Shown: piece by piece, positions 8,126-17,365 of the stretch | Layout: every line of letters starts with the position of its first letter | Position numbering within the stretch: position 1 is the first letter of the stretch | Origin: JADHMP01 sp964386915 | GTDB taxonomy: Bacteria > Bacteroidota > Bacteroidia > Flavobacteriales > Flavobacteriaceae | Direction of reading: 5' to 3' | Length of the DNA: 64,000 bases | NCBI GenBank assembly: GCA_964386915.1 | Contig: CAYLUQ010000012.1 | Span: 1-64,000, forward strand | The notes under the pieces: generated by a model | Seen by the model: only the letters and a program-made list of their open reading frames with translations | The model's database searches: none | What the model was told of the DNA's origin: nothing | Made by a program: the position numbers and the translations under genes

Positions 8126-10345
8126 ATGGAATCAATACCAAAAACAGGATTTAAAGGTTTAACCGAAAACTTTAAAAGTGATTTAATCGCTGCAATAAGT
8201 GTTTCGCTTATAGCACTTCCGCTTTCTTTGGGGATTGCTTTGGCTGCTGGAGCTCCAGCAATGTCTGGAATCCTATCTGCTGTTGTTGGTGGTGTTGTTA
8301 CTACTTTTTTCAGAGGGGGGCATATTTCCATTAATGGTCCTGCAAAAGGAGTCATTGCGGTTATACTTTTGGGCATTACGCTAATGGATGACGGTTCTGG
8401 GCAAGCCTTTAACTATGTACTAGCCGCTGTTGTAATTTCTGGAGCACTACAGGCTTTGTTAGGGTTGCTTAAATTAGGCCGCTTTGCTGATGTTTTTCAT
8501 TCTTCCGTCATTCTTGGAATTTTAGCTGCAATAGGGATTATCATTTTTGCTAAACAAATTCATGTAGCCTTAGGAACCGAATCTAAGAGTGCCAGCATTA
8601 TTCAAAATCTTGTTGATGCCGTTATACTCCTTCCGCAGGCAAATCCATTCGTCGTTCTAATTTCCTTAACGGGCGTAATTATTTTACTATTTCACGCCAA
8701 AGTTGCCTTTCGTTTTTTCCAATTTTTCCCTGCCCCCATTTGGGTAATTGCACTTTCTATCCCCTTTGTTTATTTCTTTAATTTTTTTGAAAACCAGACC
8801 CTCGGATTTTTAAATCAATCATATGAAGTGGGGCCTCGCTTGCTTTTAGATATACCAACGAATTTCTTAGACTCTATTTTATTTCCCAACTTTTCAAAAA
8901 TTAATACGATAGAGTTTTGGACCACAGTATTTTCCCTCTTGATTATTACGAGTATTGAAACTTTGGCAATTGCCAAAGCCGTAGATAAAATTGATCCCTA
9001 CAAACGCAAAACCGATTTAAATAAAGATCTAACTGGGATAGGCATCAGTACCATCGTTGCAGGGTTAATTGGTGGTTTGCCAATTATTGCGGTCATTATT
9101 CGCAGTACTGTGAATATTCACAATGGAGCAAAAACAAAGTGGTCTAATCTATATCAAGGTATTTTACTCCTTATTCTTATTGTGGTATTAGGACCCCTGA
9201 TGCGACAAGTTCCACTCTGTGCTTTCGCCGTTTTACTTGTGTTTACTGGATTTAAATTGGCTTCACCAGCAGTATTTAAACAAGTTTATGATCATGGGCC
9301 AGAACAGTTAATCTTTTTTGTTTTTACACTAGTATTGACCCTATATACCAACTTGTTAATCGGTTTGTTGGGTGGGCTAAGCTTAGTTTTGCTTACACAT
9401 ATTTTATTGGCCAAATTACCTTTGATTCAATTTTTCAAATTGACCTACCGGTCAGGGTCCCGTTTGATCAAACTCACAGAAGATCGTTTTGAATTAAAAA
9501 TTAAGGGGATTGCCAATTTTTTAAGTATTCCCAAAACAGCTAAACTCATTTCAAAAATTCCTAAAGGAGCTGATGTTAATATAGACTTATCAGAAACAAA
9601 ATTAGTCGGAATTACTTTCATGGATTATCTAGTTGATTTCCTCAAAATTCAAAAGAACTTTGGTGGAACGGTTGTCTTAGAAGGGCTTCATTCTCACGTG
9701 TCCTATTCCACCTACAATAGAGCGTTAAAAATATCTCTAAAAAACACTGCAACTAAATTATCTCCAAGGCAAAATCGTTTAAAAAATCTTGCCCTTGAAA
9801 AAAATTACAATTTTAAGCCCGATGTGGATTGGGATACTCGCTACTTAAAAGAATTTCATTTTTTTGAAATTCGACCTATTGAACGGAAATCTAATTGTGT
9901 TAAAGGCGTATTTGAAAAATTCAATATTTCGTGGGAGGTGTCTGACGTGACCTTTAACGAAGGGGAAGCTTTTTCTGCAGAAACTTTTAACACAACACTA
10001 ATTGTTATGAGGTTGAACAAAAAAATTCCTGTTTTTACCATGGAAAAAGAGGGACTATTTGAAAGGCTATTTGATCGTGTGATTGCGCTTACAGGATATA
10101 AAGACATTGACTTTGAAATGTATCCTGACTTTTCAAAAAAATTCTTAATCACAGGAAAAGAAGAACCTAAAATTCGTTCTTTTTTTACTGACGAAAGAAT
10201 CCGCTTTTTTGAAAATAATCATATCTACCATATAGAAAGTAATGGGGAAGCTATTATGATTTTTGATAAAATCAAATTGGCCCGAACAGATGAGACCATT
10301 TCCCTCATAGAGTACAGTAAACAATTAGCATCTCTTTTAAGTTAA
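8126..10345 (+). CDS. SulP-family anion transporter with STAS domain and a long extra C-terminal region
   Basis: This 739-residue inner-membrane transporter has the SulP core (about residues 15-420, with ISVSLIALPLSLGIALAAGAP near the start and GGLPIIAVIIRSTVNIHNGAKT mid-protein). A cytoplasmic STAS domain follows (about 445-540, VNIDLSETKLVGITFMDYLVDF). SulP proteins carry sulfate, bicarbonate or other anions; the substrate is open because no carbonic anhydrase or sulfate gene is adjacent. About 200 residues after STAS form an unrecognised domain. The gene looks more AT-rich than its neighbours, which may mean acquisition. Confidence 0.88.
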   Translation: MESIPKTGFKGLTENFKSDLIAAISVSLIALPLSLGIALAAGAPAMSGILSAVVGGVVTTFFRGGHISINGPAKGVIAVILLGITLMDDGSGQAFNYVLAAVVISGALQALLGLLKLGRFADVFHSSVILGILAAIGIIIFAKQIHVALGTESKSASIIQNLVDAVILLPQANPFVVLISLTGVIILLFHAKVAFRFFQFFPAPIWVIALSIPFVYFFNFFENQTLGFLNQSYEVGPRLLLDIPTNFLDSILFPNFSKINTIEFWTTVFSLLIITSIETLAIAKAVDKIDPYKRKTDLNKDLTGIGISTIVAGLIGGLPIIAVIIRSTVNIHNGAKTKWSNLYQGILLLILIVVLGPLMRQVPLCAFAVLLVFTGFKLASPAVFKQVYDHGPEQLIFFVFTLVLTLYTNLLIGLLGGLSLVLLTHILLAKLPLIQFFKLTYRSGSRLIKLTEDRFELKIKGIANFLSIPKTAKLISKIPKGADVNIDLSETKLVGITFMDYLVDFLKIQKNFGGTVVLEGLHSHVSYSTYNRALKISLKNTATKLSPRQNRLKNLALEKNYNFKPDVDWDTRYLKEFHFFEIRPIERKSNCVKGVFEKFNISWEVSDVTFNEGEAFSAETFNTTLIVMRLNKKIPVFTMEKEGLFERLFDRVIALTGYKDIDFEMYPDFSKKFLITGKEEPKIRSFFTDERIRFFENNHIYHIESNGEAIMIFDKIKLARTDETISLIEYSKQLASLLS

Positions 10346-10405
10346 AACTATAAGAATGGGCTCACAGGTTCTTTTGTTCATTAAAACAGTAAACGTTAGA
10401 CTCAA

Positions 10406-11383
10406 ATGAAATTATATTTTTTATTATTAATTAGCTTTTTTACCACAGCTGTTCTGGCACAAGAAAAGGAAGGTGCTGTGGAAATCTTAAAGCCTGAAAT
10501 GAACGCCTTTTTCAATCAGGATTCTAAAATTGAAATACTTGCATCCGGCTTTGAATGGTCAGAAGGCCCTGTTTGGGTTCCACAGCTCAATGGACTCCTC
10601 TTTTCTGATGTGCCTGAAAACAAAGTTTTTTTGTGGAGCCCCAATAAGGGCTTAAGCGTTTTTTTAGACCCTAGTGGCTACACTGGCGCTGTGAGTAGAA
10701 CAGGTGAAAGTGGCTCCAACGGCCTAACGCTAGATAAAAATGGCCATTTAATCCTCTGCCAACACGGAGACCGTAGAGTGGCTAAATTAAGCAGTTGGTC
10801 TTTTGAACAGCCCCACTATGAAACTTTGGTCGATCAATTTGAAGGGAAACGCTTTAATAGCCCCAATGACCTTGTCTTTTCCAAAGAAGGTACCTTGTTT
10901 TTTACCGACCCTCCCTATGGCTTGAATCAACAAGATCAGGATCCACAAAAAGAACTCCCTCATAATGGGGTCTATAAGTTAGCCACCGATGGTTCACTGA
11001 GCCTCATCACCGATCGTTTAGAGCGACCCAATGGCATTGCGCTTTCTCTAGATGAAAAGACACTTTATGTGGCCAATTCTTATGCTACAAACCCCATCAT
11101 TTTAGCCATTGATTTAAGCACTACGCCCTATCAATCTAGCGTGTTTTTTGATGGTAGTGAGTTGATAAAAACCCGTAAAGGACTTTTTGACGGACTTAAA
11201 GTGCATTCTTCAGGGATAATATTTGCCACTGGACCTGGGGGTGTTTTGGTCCTTGATCCTGAAGGAAATCACCTGGGTAGCATTCGCACCAATGGCCCCA
11301 CAGCTAATTGTGCCTTTGATCCTCAAGAAGACTATTTATATCTTACCTCAGATGCTGTTTTAGGTCGAATTAAACTCAACTAA
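10406..11383 (+). CDS. SMP-30/gluconolactonase family protein, secreted
   Basis: This 325-residue beta-propeller protein has a cleavable signal peptide (residues 1-19, ending VLAQ). Family marks are the metal-binding glutamate in FEWSEGPVWVP, the asparagine/aspartate segment RFNSPNDLVFSKEGTLFFTDPPYG, and DRLERPNGIALSLDEKTLYVANS with its conserved N and D. The family includes gluconolactonases and other lactone hydrolases acting on sugar lactones; the exact substrate is unknown. It abuts the next gene without a gap, so the two are probably co-transcribed. Confidence 0.87.
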   Translation: MKLYFLLLISFFTTAVLAQEKEGAVEILKPEMNAFFNQDSKIEILASGFEWSEGPVWVPQLNGLLFSDVPENKVFLWSPNKGLSVFLDPSGYTGAVSRTGESGSNGLTLDKNGHLILCQHGDRRVAKLSSWSFEQPHYETLVDQFEGKRFNSPNDLVFSKEGTLFFTDPPYGLNQQDQDPQKELPHNGVYKLATDGSLSLITDRLERPNGIALSLDEKTLYVANSYATNPIILAIDLSTTPYQSSVFFDGSELIKTRKGLFDGLKVHSSGIIFATGPGGVLVLDPEGNHLGSIRTNGPTANCAFDPQEDYLYLTSDAVLGRIKLN

Positions 11384-12235
11384 ATGGAGCTCTATCCTAT
11401 TGAGGCCGGCCACTTTAAACTCGATGGGGGTGCCATGTTCGGGGTGGTGCCTAAAACCCTGTGGGAACGAACCAATCCTGCCGATGCCAACAACCGTATT
11501 GAAATGGCCTCACGCTGTTTGTTGGTGGCCCATGAGGATCGATTGATTTTGATTGATTGTGGTATGGGAAACAAACAAAGCGAAAAGTTTTTTAGTTATT
11601 ACGACCGCTTTGGGCCCTATTCCCTTTTAGGTTCCTTGCAAAAAGTAGGCACACACCCTTCTGAAATTACAGATGTTTTTTTTACTCACCTTCATTTTGA
11701 CCACTGCGGTGGGGCTATTGAAAAAAACAAAAAGGGCCAACTTCAACCCACATTTAAAAATGCGCGCTATTGGGTGCATCAAAAACACTGGCAATGGGCT
11801 ATCAATCCCAATGTTCGAGAAAAAGCTTCCTTTTTACCAGAAAATTTAAATCCAATTGAAGCAACCGGACAACTTAACTTTATTGAAGGGGATGGTGCTC
11901 AATTAGAAAACAGTCCGTTTCCATTTGATATCCTTTTAATGGATGGACATACCGAAAAACAAATGCTTCCGTTGTTTAACTACAAGGGGTCTAAAGTTGT
12001 GTATGCCGCCGACCTTATCCCCACGGTAGGACATCTTCCTGTTCCCTACGTGATGGGCTATGACACCCGCCCGTTACAAACCCTCAAGGAAAAAGCCTTG
12101 TTCTTAGAACAAGCCGTTGCCAACAACTACCTCCTTTTGTTAGAGCACGATCCACACCATGAGCTTATTAGTTTAAAGCAAACCGAAAAAGGGATTCGTT
12201 TGGATCAAAATTTTACCTTTACACGTTATTTTTAA
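11384..12235 (+). CDS. Metallo-beta-lactamase fold hydrolase
   Basis: This 283-residue cytoplasmic enzyme carries the binuclear zinc signature THLHFDHCGG (H102, H104, D106, H107), a later MDGHTEKQMLP histidine, a bridging aspartate in VYAADLIPT and a final histidine in LLLEHDPHHE. It resembles the quorum-quenching lactonase/organophosphate-hydrolase branch, but the substrate cannot be told. Its ATG follows the SMP-30 stop directly. Two lactonase-type enzymes side by side suggest a shared cyclic ester substrate, which is an inference. Confidence 0.87.
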   Translation: MELYPIEAGHFKLDGGAMFGVVPKTLWERTNPADANNRIEMASRCLLVAHEDRLILIDCGMGNKQSEKFFSYYDRFGPYSLLGSLQKVGTHPSEITDVFFTHLHFDHCGGAIEKNKKGQLQPTFKNARYWVHQKHWQWAINPNVREKASFLPENLNPIEATGQLNFIEGDGAQLENSPFPFDILLMDGHTEKQMLPLFNYKGSKVVYAADLIPTVGHLPVPYVMGYDTRPLQTLKEKALFLEQAVANNYLLLLEHDPHHELISLKQTEKGIRLDQNFTFTRYF

Positions 12236-12240
12236 ACACT

Positions 12241-13824
12241 ATGAAGAAGTTTTATGCTATAGGGATTATTGCTTTTTTATTGGCCGGCTGTAGTTCCGTT
12301 CGTTTTGTGGGGAAACCCTTAGGGGTTGAAACCGCCCAAACTAAAGTGACTCCTCTTTCCGAAACCCAAAAAAAGCAATGGCACTTACTCGATTTAGAAC
12401 AAGATTCTATTCCAGGTATAAGCGTAGATCGTGCTTATGCAGAATTAATTAAAGAGAAAAAAGGTGAAAAAGTAGTGGTGGCCATCATTGATTCTGGGGT
12501 AGATATTGAACACCCCTGCTTAGCTAATGTCCTTTGGGTGAACGAAGATGAGATTCCAAACAACGGCCTAGACGATGATCAAAATGGTTATGTTGACGAT
12601 GTCCACGGTTGGAATTTCTTAGGCGAGGCAGAAAAAGAAAATATGGAGTATGTGCGCCTGATGAAAATAACTGAGCCCGATTCCGATGACTATAAAACCT
12701 ACAATTCATTTTTAGAAAAAGAAAAAAAGAAAGTAGAGGAGGAGTTACCACAAATAAAGGCTCTTTTACAGCGTATTATAACGGCAGATAGTGTGCTCGT
12801 GGCAGCAACAGGCAAAACAGACTATTCCATTGAAGACGCACAGGCCATTAGCCCAAAAACAATGGCCGTTATGGAGGCTCTAAGAATGAAGGAATATATG
12901 CAAACTACAGGTTTCAAACAGAGTGATGTAGAAGGGTATTCAGACTACCTTCAAAATCGTATTGATTATCATTTCAACTTAAATTTTGAAGGGCGTTCCC
13001 TAGTTGGAGATAATCCTGATGACCTTTATGATCTATCCTATGGCAATGCAAATGTATCAGGACCCGATTTGGACGGTGCGCAACATGGAACCCATGTGGC
13101 TGGAATTATTGCTGCTCAATGTGAAGATCCTTCCCATCCTAAAGGAGTGGCACAAAATATGGCTCTTATGGTGGTGCGTGCTGTTCCCGACGGAGATGAA
13201 TATGACAAAGACGTGGCCCTGGCCATTCGCTATGCTGTAGACAATGGGGCCAAGGTGATCAACACCAGTTTTGGAAAAGATTTTTCTCCTCACCCAGAAT
13301 GGGTCTATGAGGCACTCCGCTATGCGGCCGCTAAAGACGTATTAATTGTAAATGCAGCAGGGAATGATAATAAAAATATTGATCACGGTGCCGCTCCCTC
13401 CTATCCTAAAGATCAGATTGAGGGAACAGAAATTGTCAATAATTTTCTAACCGTTGGCGCAACAGCGGCCTATTTTGCAGAAAATCAAGTAGCCCCTTTT
13501 TCAAACTTTGGGGTTTCTGAGGTAGATATTTTTGCACCCGGCGCCAATATTTATTCTACCACCCCTAAAAACAAGCATGACTTTCTAAACGGCACGTCTA
13601 TGGCCGCTCCTAACGTGGCAGGAATTGCAGCAGTGCTCCGTTCGTTTTTCCCTAAGCTAAGTGCTGCAACGGTCAAAAAAATTATTCTAGACTCCGGACT
13701 GCCTTTGTTCGAAACCGTTATGCATCCTGAAAATCAAAACGCTGTGGCACCTACCGATATTTCTAAAACAGGTAAAATAGCCAATCTCTATAATGCCCTA
13801 TTACTAGCCTCCAAAACCAAATAA
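12241..13824 (+). CDS. S8 subtilisin-family serine protease, lipoprotein
   Basis: This 527-residue protease has a lipobox (LLAGC, Cys17) and the full catalytic triad: D84 in AIIDSGVD, H282 in QHGTHVAGI and S453 in GTSMAAPNVAG, plus the oxyanion asparagine in VNAAGND. An insert of about 170 residues, rich in charged helices, separates the Asp and His blocks; typical subtilisins have about 30. Anchoring at the cell envelope suggests processing of secreted or surface proteins. It lies 5 nt after the beta-lactamase-fold gene and 2 nt before the M1 peptidase gene. Confidence 0.92.
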   Translation: MKKFYAIGIIAFLLAGCSSVRFVGKPLGVETAQTKVTPLSETQKKQWHLLDLEQDSIPGISVDRAYAELIKEKKGEKVVVAIIDSGVDIEHPCLANVLWVNEDEIPNNGLDDDQNGYVDDVHGWNFLGEAEKENMEYVRLMKITEPDSDDYKTYNSFLEKEKKKVEEELPQIKALLQRIITADSVLVAATGKTDYSIEDAQAISPKTMAVMEALRMKEYMQTTGFKQSDVEGYSDYLQNRIDYHFNLNFEGRSLVGDNPDDLYDLSYGNANVSGPDLDGAQHGTHVAGIIAAQCEDPSHPKGVAQNMALMVVRAVPDGDEYDKDVALAIRYAVDNGAKVINTSFGKDFSPHPEWVYEALRYAAAKDVLIVNAAGNDNKNIDHGAAPSYPKDQIEGTEIVNNFLTVGATAAYFAENQVAPFSNFGVSEVDIFAPGANIYSTTPKNKHDFLNGTSMAAPNVAGIAAVLRSFFPKLSAATVKKIILDSGLPLFETVMHPENQNAVAPTDISKTGKIANLYNALLLASKTK

Positions 13825-13826
13825 CA

Positions 13827-15677
13827 ATGAAAAAAACACTTTACTCTTTTCTTTTTTTACTTTCTTTTTCTCTTTCGGCTCAAACCTATTGGCAACAAAA
13901 AGTGGCCTACACGATGAACGTAGCCCTAGACGTGGAGACCGCACAATATCAAGGCACACAACAATTGGTCTATACCAATCAGTCTCCTGATACTTTAAAA
14001 AGCGTATATTATCATTTGTTCTACAATGCTTTTCAGCCCAAAAGTGAAATGGCTATTCGCATCAAAAGTGGTAAAGACCGCAATACTCGATTTCGTGCCG
14101 ATTTTGACACCCTTCAGCTGCAACACCAAGGCTATTTAAAAGTATCGGCATTAAAACAAGACGGTCAATTGTTGGCTCCTATAATGTCTGGAACCATTTT
14201 GGAAGTGCCCTTGGCCAAGCCTCTTCTGCCCAAACAAGCCACCACCCTCACCCTCCAATTTGAGGGGCAAGTGCCCGCCATGATTCGCCGGGCGGGGAAA
14301 AATTCGCGAGAAGGAGTAGCGTTTTCTATGGCACAATGGTTTCCCAAAATGGCTGAATATGATTATGACGGTTGGAACGCCGAACCCTATTTGGGCAGAG
14401 AGTTTCACGGGGTTTGGGGCGATTATGACGTGACCATAACGCTCGATAAAAACTATACCGTTGCGGCAAGTGGCTACTTGCAAAATAAAGATGAAATTGG
14501 CCATGGCTACGCCGACATTAAAAAAGCCAAAACCAAAAAAGGCCAATTGAGTTGGCATTTTATTGCCCCACAAGTGCATGATTTTACGTGGGCAGCAGAC
14601 CCCGATTATATTCACGATACCTATGCTGGACCTAATGATGTTACACTTCATTTTTTCTATAAAAACAATCCAGAAATTATAGAGAATTGGAAAAAGCTAC
14701 AGCCTATTACGGCCGCCTTAATGCAATTTTATAACACTTCTATAGGCCCCTATCCTTATGACCAATATAGTGTTGTCCAAGGTGGCGATGGAGGCATGGA
14801 ATATGCCATGCTCACCCTAATCACCGGTGGCCGTTCGTTTGAAGGACTCGTTGGGGTAACGGCCCATGAGCTTGCTCATTCTTGGTTTCAACACGTGTTA
14901 GCAACCAATGAAATGAAACACGAGTGGATGGATGAGGGCTTCACCTCCTATATCAGTGCCTATGCAGAAGCTGCTGTTTTGGAACAACCCAACGATTTTC
15001 CTGTTGAAGGATCCTACATGAGTTATTTTTCTTTGGCTCGTTCAGGAAACGAAGAGCCTCAAATGACCAACGCCAATCGCTATGCTCATAATTATGCCTA
15101 CGAAAGAACCGCCTACTCCAAAGGGGCTGTTTTTTTGGCTCAATTAGGCTATATCATTGGACAAGATAAGGTGGCTAAAACCTTGCTGGAATATTACAAC
15201 GATTTTAAATTTAAACATCCTCAGCCCAATGATTTTAGACGCGTGGCAGAACGGGTTTCGGGCATTCAGCTAAAGTGGTATTTAACCGACTGGACACAAA
15301 CCACAAACACTATTGACTATGGCATTAAAGACGTTGTGGCTCAAAACGAGAACCAAACCCAAGTGAGTTTGGAACGATTGGAGGCCATGCCTATGCCTAT
15401 AGATTTATTGGTCAACCTAAAAGATGGTCAACAAAAACTATACTACATTCCGCTGGCTTTAATGCGGGGAGAAAAGGAAAACCCTTATGCTTTAGAATGG
15501 ACGCAATTAAGCGATTGGACCTGGGCCAACCCGAACTATTCTTTTGTGATTGATGAACCCATAGAAAACATTCAATCTATCATTATTGATCCTACTTTTT
15601 TCCTAGCCGACATCAATAGGGAGAACAATTTGTATGTGCCAGAAGAAATCGAAATCTCATCAAAATCAGACGAATAA
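13827..15677 (+). CDS. M1 family zinc metallopeptidase (aminopeptidase N-like), secreted
   Basis: This 616-residue protein starts with a signal peptide (residues 1-19). It shows the exopeptidase-type GGMEYAM motif near 322 and the gluzincin signature HELAHSW with H347, H351 and third ligand E370 in MDEGFTSY, the correct 18-residue spacing. The enzyme should release N-terminal residues from peptides in the periplasm or outside. It forms a secreted peptidase pair with the upstream S8 gene (2 nt gap). Its 3' end overlaps the probable true start region of rnpA. Confidence 0.92.
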   Translation: MKKTLYSFLFLLSFSLSAQTYWQQKVAYTMNVALDVETAQYQGTQQLVYTNQSPDTLKSVYYHLFYNAFQPKSEMAIRIKSGKDRNTRFRADFDTLQLQHQGYLKVSALKQDGQLLAPIMSGTILEVPLAKPLLPKQATTLTLQFEGQVPAMIRRAGKNSREGVAFSMAQWFPKMAEYDYDGWNAEPYLGREFHGVWGDYDVTITLDKNYTVAASGYLQNKDEIGHGYADIKKAKTKKGQLSWHFIAPQVHDFTWAADPDYIHDTYAGPNDVTLHFFYKNNPEIIENWKKLQPITAALMQFYNTSIGPYPYDQYSVVQGGDGGMEYAMLTLITGGRSFEGLVGVTAHELAHSWFQHVLATNEMKHEWMDEGFTSYISAYAEAAVLEQPNDFPVEGSYMSYFSLARSGNEEPQMTNANRYAHNYAYERTAYSKGAVFLAQLGYIIGQDKVAKTLLEYYNDFKFKHPQPNDFRRVAERVSGIQLKWYLTDWTQTTNTIDYGIKDVVAQNENQTQVSLERLEAMPMPIDLLVNLKDGQQKLYYIPLALMRGEKENPYALEWTQLSDWTWANPNYSFVIDEPIENIQSIIIDPTFFLADINRENNLYVPEEIEISSKSDE

Positions 15678-15700
15678 AAGATCGGTTTATCATCAGTGAT

Positions 15701-16006
15701 TTGTTCTCTAAAGGAGAACGAATTGTTCAGGGGCAGTTGGTGGTGTTGCATCAACAGCATGTTTATTCCTCCTTACATTATGGGGTGAGTGTGCCCAAAA
15801 AAAGGGTGCCGTTGGCGGTGGATAGAAATCGGATGAAAAGACAGTTACGAGAAGCCATTCGGCTGTATATCAAACAAAAGCCTGAGTTGCTTTCCCTCCC
15901 TATAGCCTTTTTTTTACTTTATGTAAGTACAGAAGGCTTGTCTTTTGATGAGCTTCAAATGCGGGTGAATCAATTGTTGGATTCCCTTTTTGAAGCAAAC
16001 GAATAA
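15701..16006 (+). CDS. rnpA: Ribonuclease P protein component
   Basis: This is the small basic protein subunit of RNase P, which cuts tRNA 5' leaders. The family signature VDRNRMKRQLREAIR (about residues 40-54) is clear, with KGERI near the N-terminus. The first usual start in frame is TTG 15701, giving 101 residues, but the conserved helix begins earlier: in-frame codons 15662-15700 read KIRRIKDRFIISD, the expected family N-terminus. No ATG, GTG or TTG exists upstream in frame before the stop at 15617. Initiation may use ATC/ATA inside the M1 gene. The 3' end overlaps elaA by 37 nt. Confidence 0.9.
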   Translation: MFSKGERIVQGQLVVLHQQHVYSSLHYGVSVPKKRVPLAVDRNRMKRQLREAIRLYIKQKPELLSLPIAFFLLYVSTEGLSFDELQMRVNQLLDSLFEANE

Positions 16007-16440
16007 TACATGGCACAATGGGGAATGTTGTCTTCTAAATAGTCTTCTCCTTTGTATAGAAACCCCAAACTTTCATAAAATTTTTGTAGGTGCTTTTGGG
16101 CCGATATTTTTATGGGTGCCTTTTGAAATTGGGTGTCGCAAAAGGCAATGGCTTTCTGCATGAGAAGCCCACCAACCTTGTTGTGTCTGTGTTGCAGATC
16201 AACCACCACCCGGCCAATAGACGAAAAAGAGGAGGTTTTGCTTTTGGGTGCTAAAATTCGAGCATAAGCCACAATCTTTTCTTCATTCTTTCCAAAAAGA
16301 TGAAAGGCCTTTTGGTCCTTGTTGTCTAGATCTTGATAAACACAATTTTGCTCCACCACAAAAACAGTTGACCGGAGGCGTAAAAGCCCATATAGGTCTA
16401 GTGTGTTCAGTTCATCAAAAGAGAGCAATTGCCATTGCAT
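15970..16440 (-). CDS. elaA: ElaA-type GNAT acetyltransferase
   Basis: This 156-residue GNAT enzyme matches ElaA: LRSTVFVVEQNCVYQDLDNKDQ near residues 22-43, the acetyl-CoA loop IGRVVVDLQHRHNKVGGLLM (R/Q-x-x-G-x-G/A variant) around 75-95, and the ending FYESLGFLYKGEDYLEDNIPH. The substrate is unknown. It starts 4 nt after the rpiB stop, so the two are probably one operon. Its 3' end overlaps convergent rnpA by 37 nt. Confidence 0.87.
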   Translation of the reverse strand: MQWQLLSFDELNTLDLYGLLRLRSTVFVVEQNCVYQDLDNKDQKAFHLFGKNEEKIVAYARILAPKSKTSSFSSIGRVVVDLQHRHNKVGGLLMQKAIAFCDTQFQKAPIKISAQKHLQKFYESLGFLYKGEDYLEDNIPHCAMYYSFASKRESNN

Positions 16441-16444
16441 AGGC

Positions 16445-16873
16445 TTATGAACACATTTTGTCTACTCGCTTTTGGTGTCTGCCCCCTTCAAAAGAGGTGT
16501 TTAGAAAAGAATCAACCATGTCTAGAGCCGTTTTTTCTGACACAAAACGCGCCGGAATACACAAGACATTGGCATCATTATGAGCCCGGGCTAAGGTTGC
16601 TAGTTCTTCTTCCCAGCATATTGCTGCCCGAATGGCGGCATATTTATTGGCCGTCATGGAAACGCCATTTCCACTACCACAAAGTAAAATTCCCTTATCG
16701 GCCGTTCCTTTTATCACATCTTGTGCAACCGGGTGTACAAAATCCGGGTAGTCCACACTGTCTTCTGAATTCGTTCCGCGGTTGGTAACAATATGTCCTT
16801 TTTGCTTTAAAAATTGAATGACTGCGTCTTTGTGTATAAAACCCGCATGATCATTCCCTACACTTATTTTCAT
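16445..16873 (-). CDS. rpiB: Ribose 5-phosphate isomerase B
   Basis: This 142-residue enzyme interconverts ribose 5-phosphate and ribulose 5-phosphate in the pentose phosphate pathway. It has the phosphate-binding start ISVGNDHAGF, the DYPDF segment and the catalytic GILLCGSGNGVSMTANK loop (Cys near 65), then ARAHNDANVLCIPAR. The start is ATG 16873 (MKISVGNDHAGF); a longer frame from 16891 would run into the TACATTTG promoter element at 16889-16896. It probably leads an operon with elaA and is divergent from rnr. Confidence 0.93.
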   Translation of the reverse strand: MKISVGNDHAGFIHKDAVIQFLKQKGHIVTNRGTNSEDSVDYPDFVHPVAQDVIKGTADKGILLCGSGNGVSMTANKYAAIRAAICWEEELATLARAHNDANVLCIPARFVSEKTALDMVDSFLNTSFEGGRHQKRVDKMCS

Positions 16874-16888
16874 TAATTTGCTTTTAAA

Positions 16889-16896
16889 CAAATGTA
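16889..16896 (-). promoter_or_regulatory. Probable -7 element for rpiB
   Basis: TACATTTG on the minus strand matches TAnnTTTG fully, 15 nt before the ATG at 16873. Confidence 0.55.
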
Positions 16897-17357
16897 AGAA
16901 ACCCTATTTATTAAAACCTTCTTTTGTTCATTGTCTTGCAAACCCCTTGTTGATAACTTTAGAAAACCCTTTTTGGTTTTTTCTATTCCTTTTTTCATTG
17001 TAAATAATCCTCTATTTCGTGTGCTTTTTTATTGCTATTTGTCCTTAAAATATCAGCCAAAAAAAGGCGCTTTTAAACTTTTAAAAGATGATAATTTAGT
17101 TGCTTTTTATGAGCAACGTTTTATTTTAACAACTGTTAATTAAAATAGAATTTGCTTCATATTCAGTTTATTAGATTGTCAAATATGACTCATAATCTTT
17201 TAATAATGAACTGTTGTTCTATTGAACAAACAAAATGAAAAGAAGTTTTAAGCCTTATGAACACACTATCATAAACATCATTAATTAAAAAATAAAGAAG
17301 AAAAATAGATTATAATATTAAGATTTGTTGATATCGTATTTTGAGAAGAAGAAGACG

Positions 17358-17365
17358 TAACTTTG
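17358..17365 (+). promoter_or_regulatory. Probable -7 element for rnr
   Basis: TAACTTTG matches TAnnTTTG fully, 18 nt before the ATG at 17384. It overlaps the upstream TTG (17363), which is therefore not the start. A TTTTG lies 14 nt upstream, short for a -33 box. Confidence 0.55.

Noticed and set aside
14151..14651. 166-codon antisense frame inside the M1 peptidase gene
   Set aside because: It lies wholly within a gene with intact catalytic motifs and its translation has no family likeness; a shadow frame.
16931..17143. 70-codon open frame in the rpiB-rnr gap
   Set aside because: Low-complexity AT-rich translation rich in F, L and K, no recognisable domain, no good start context; treated as non-coding.
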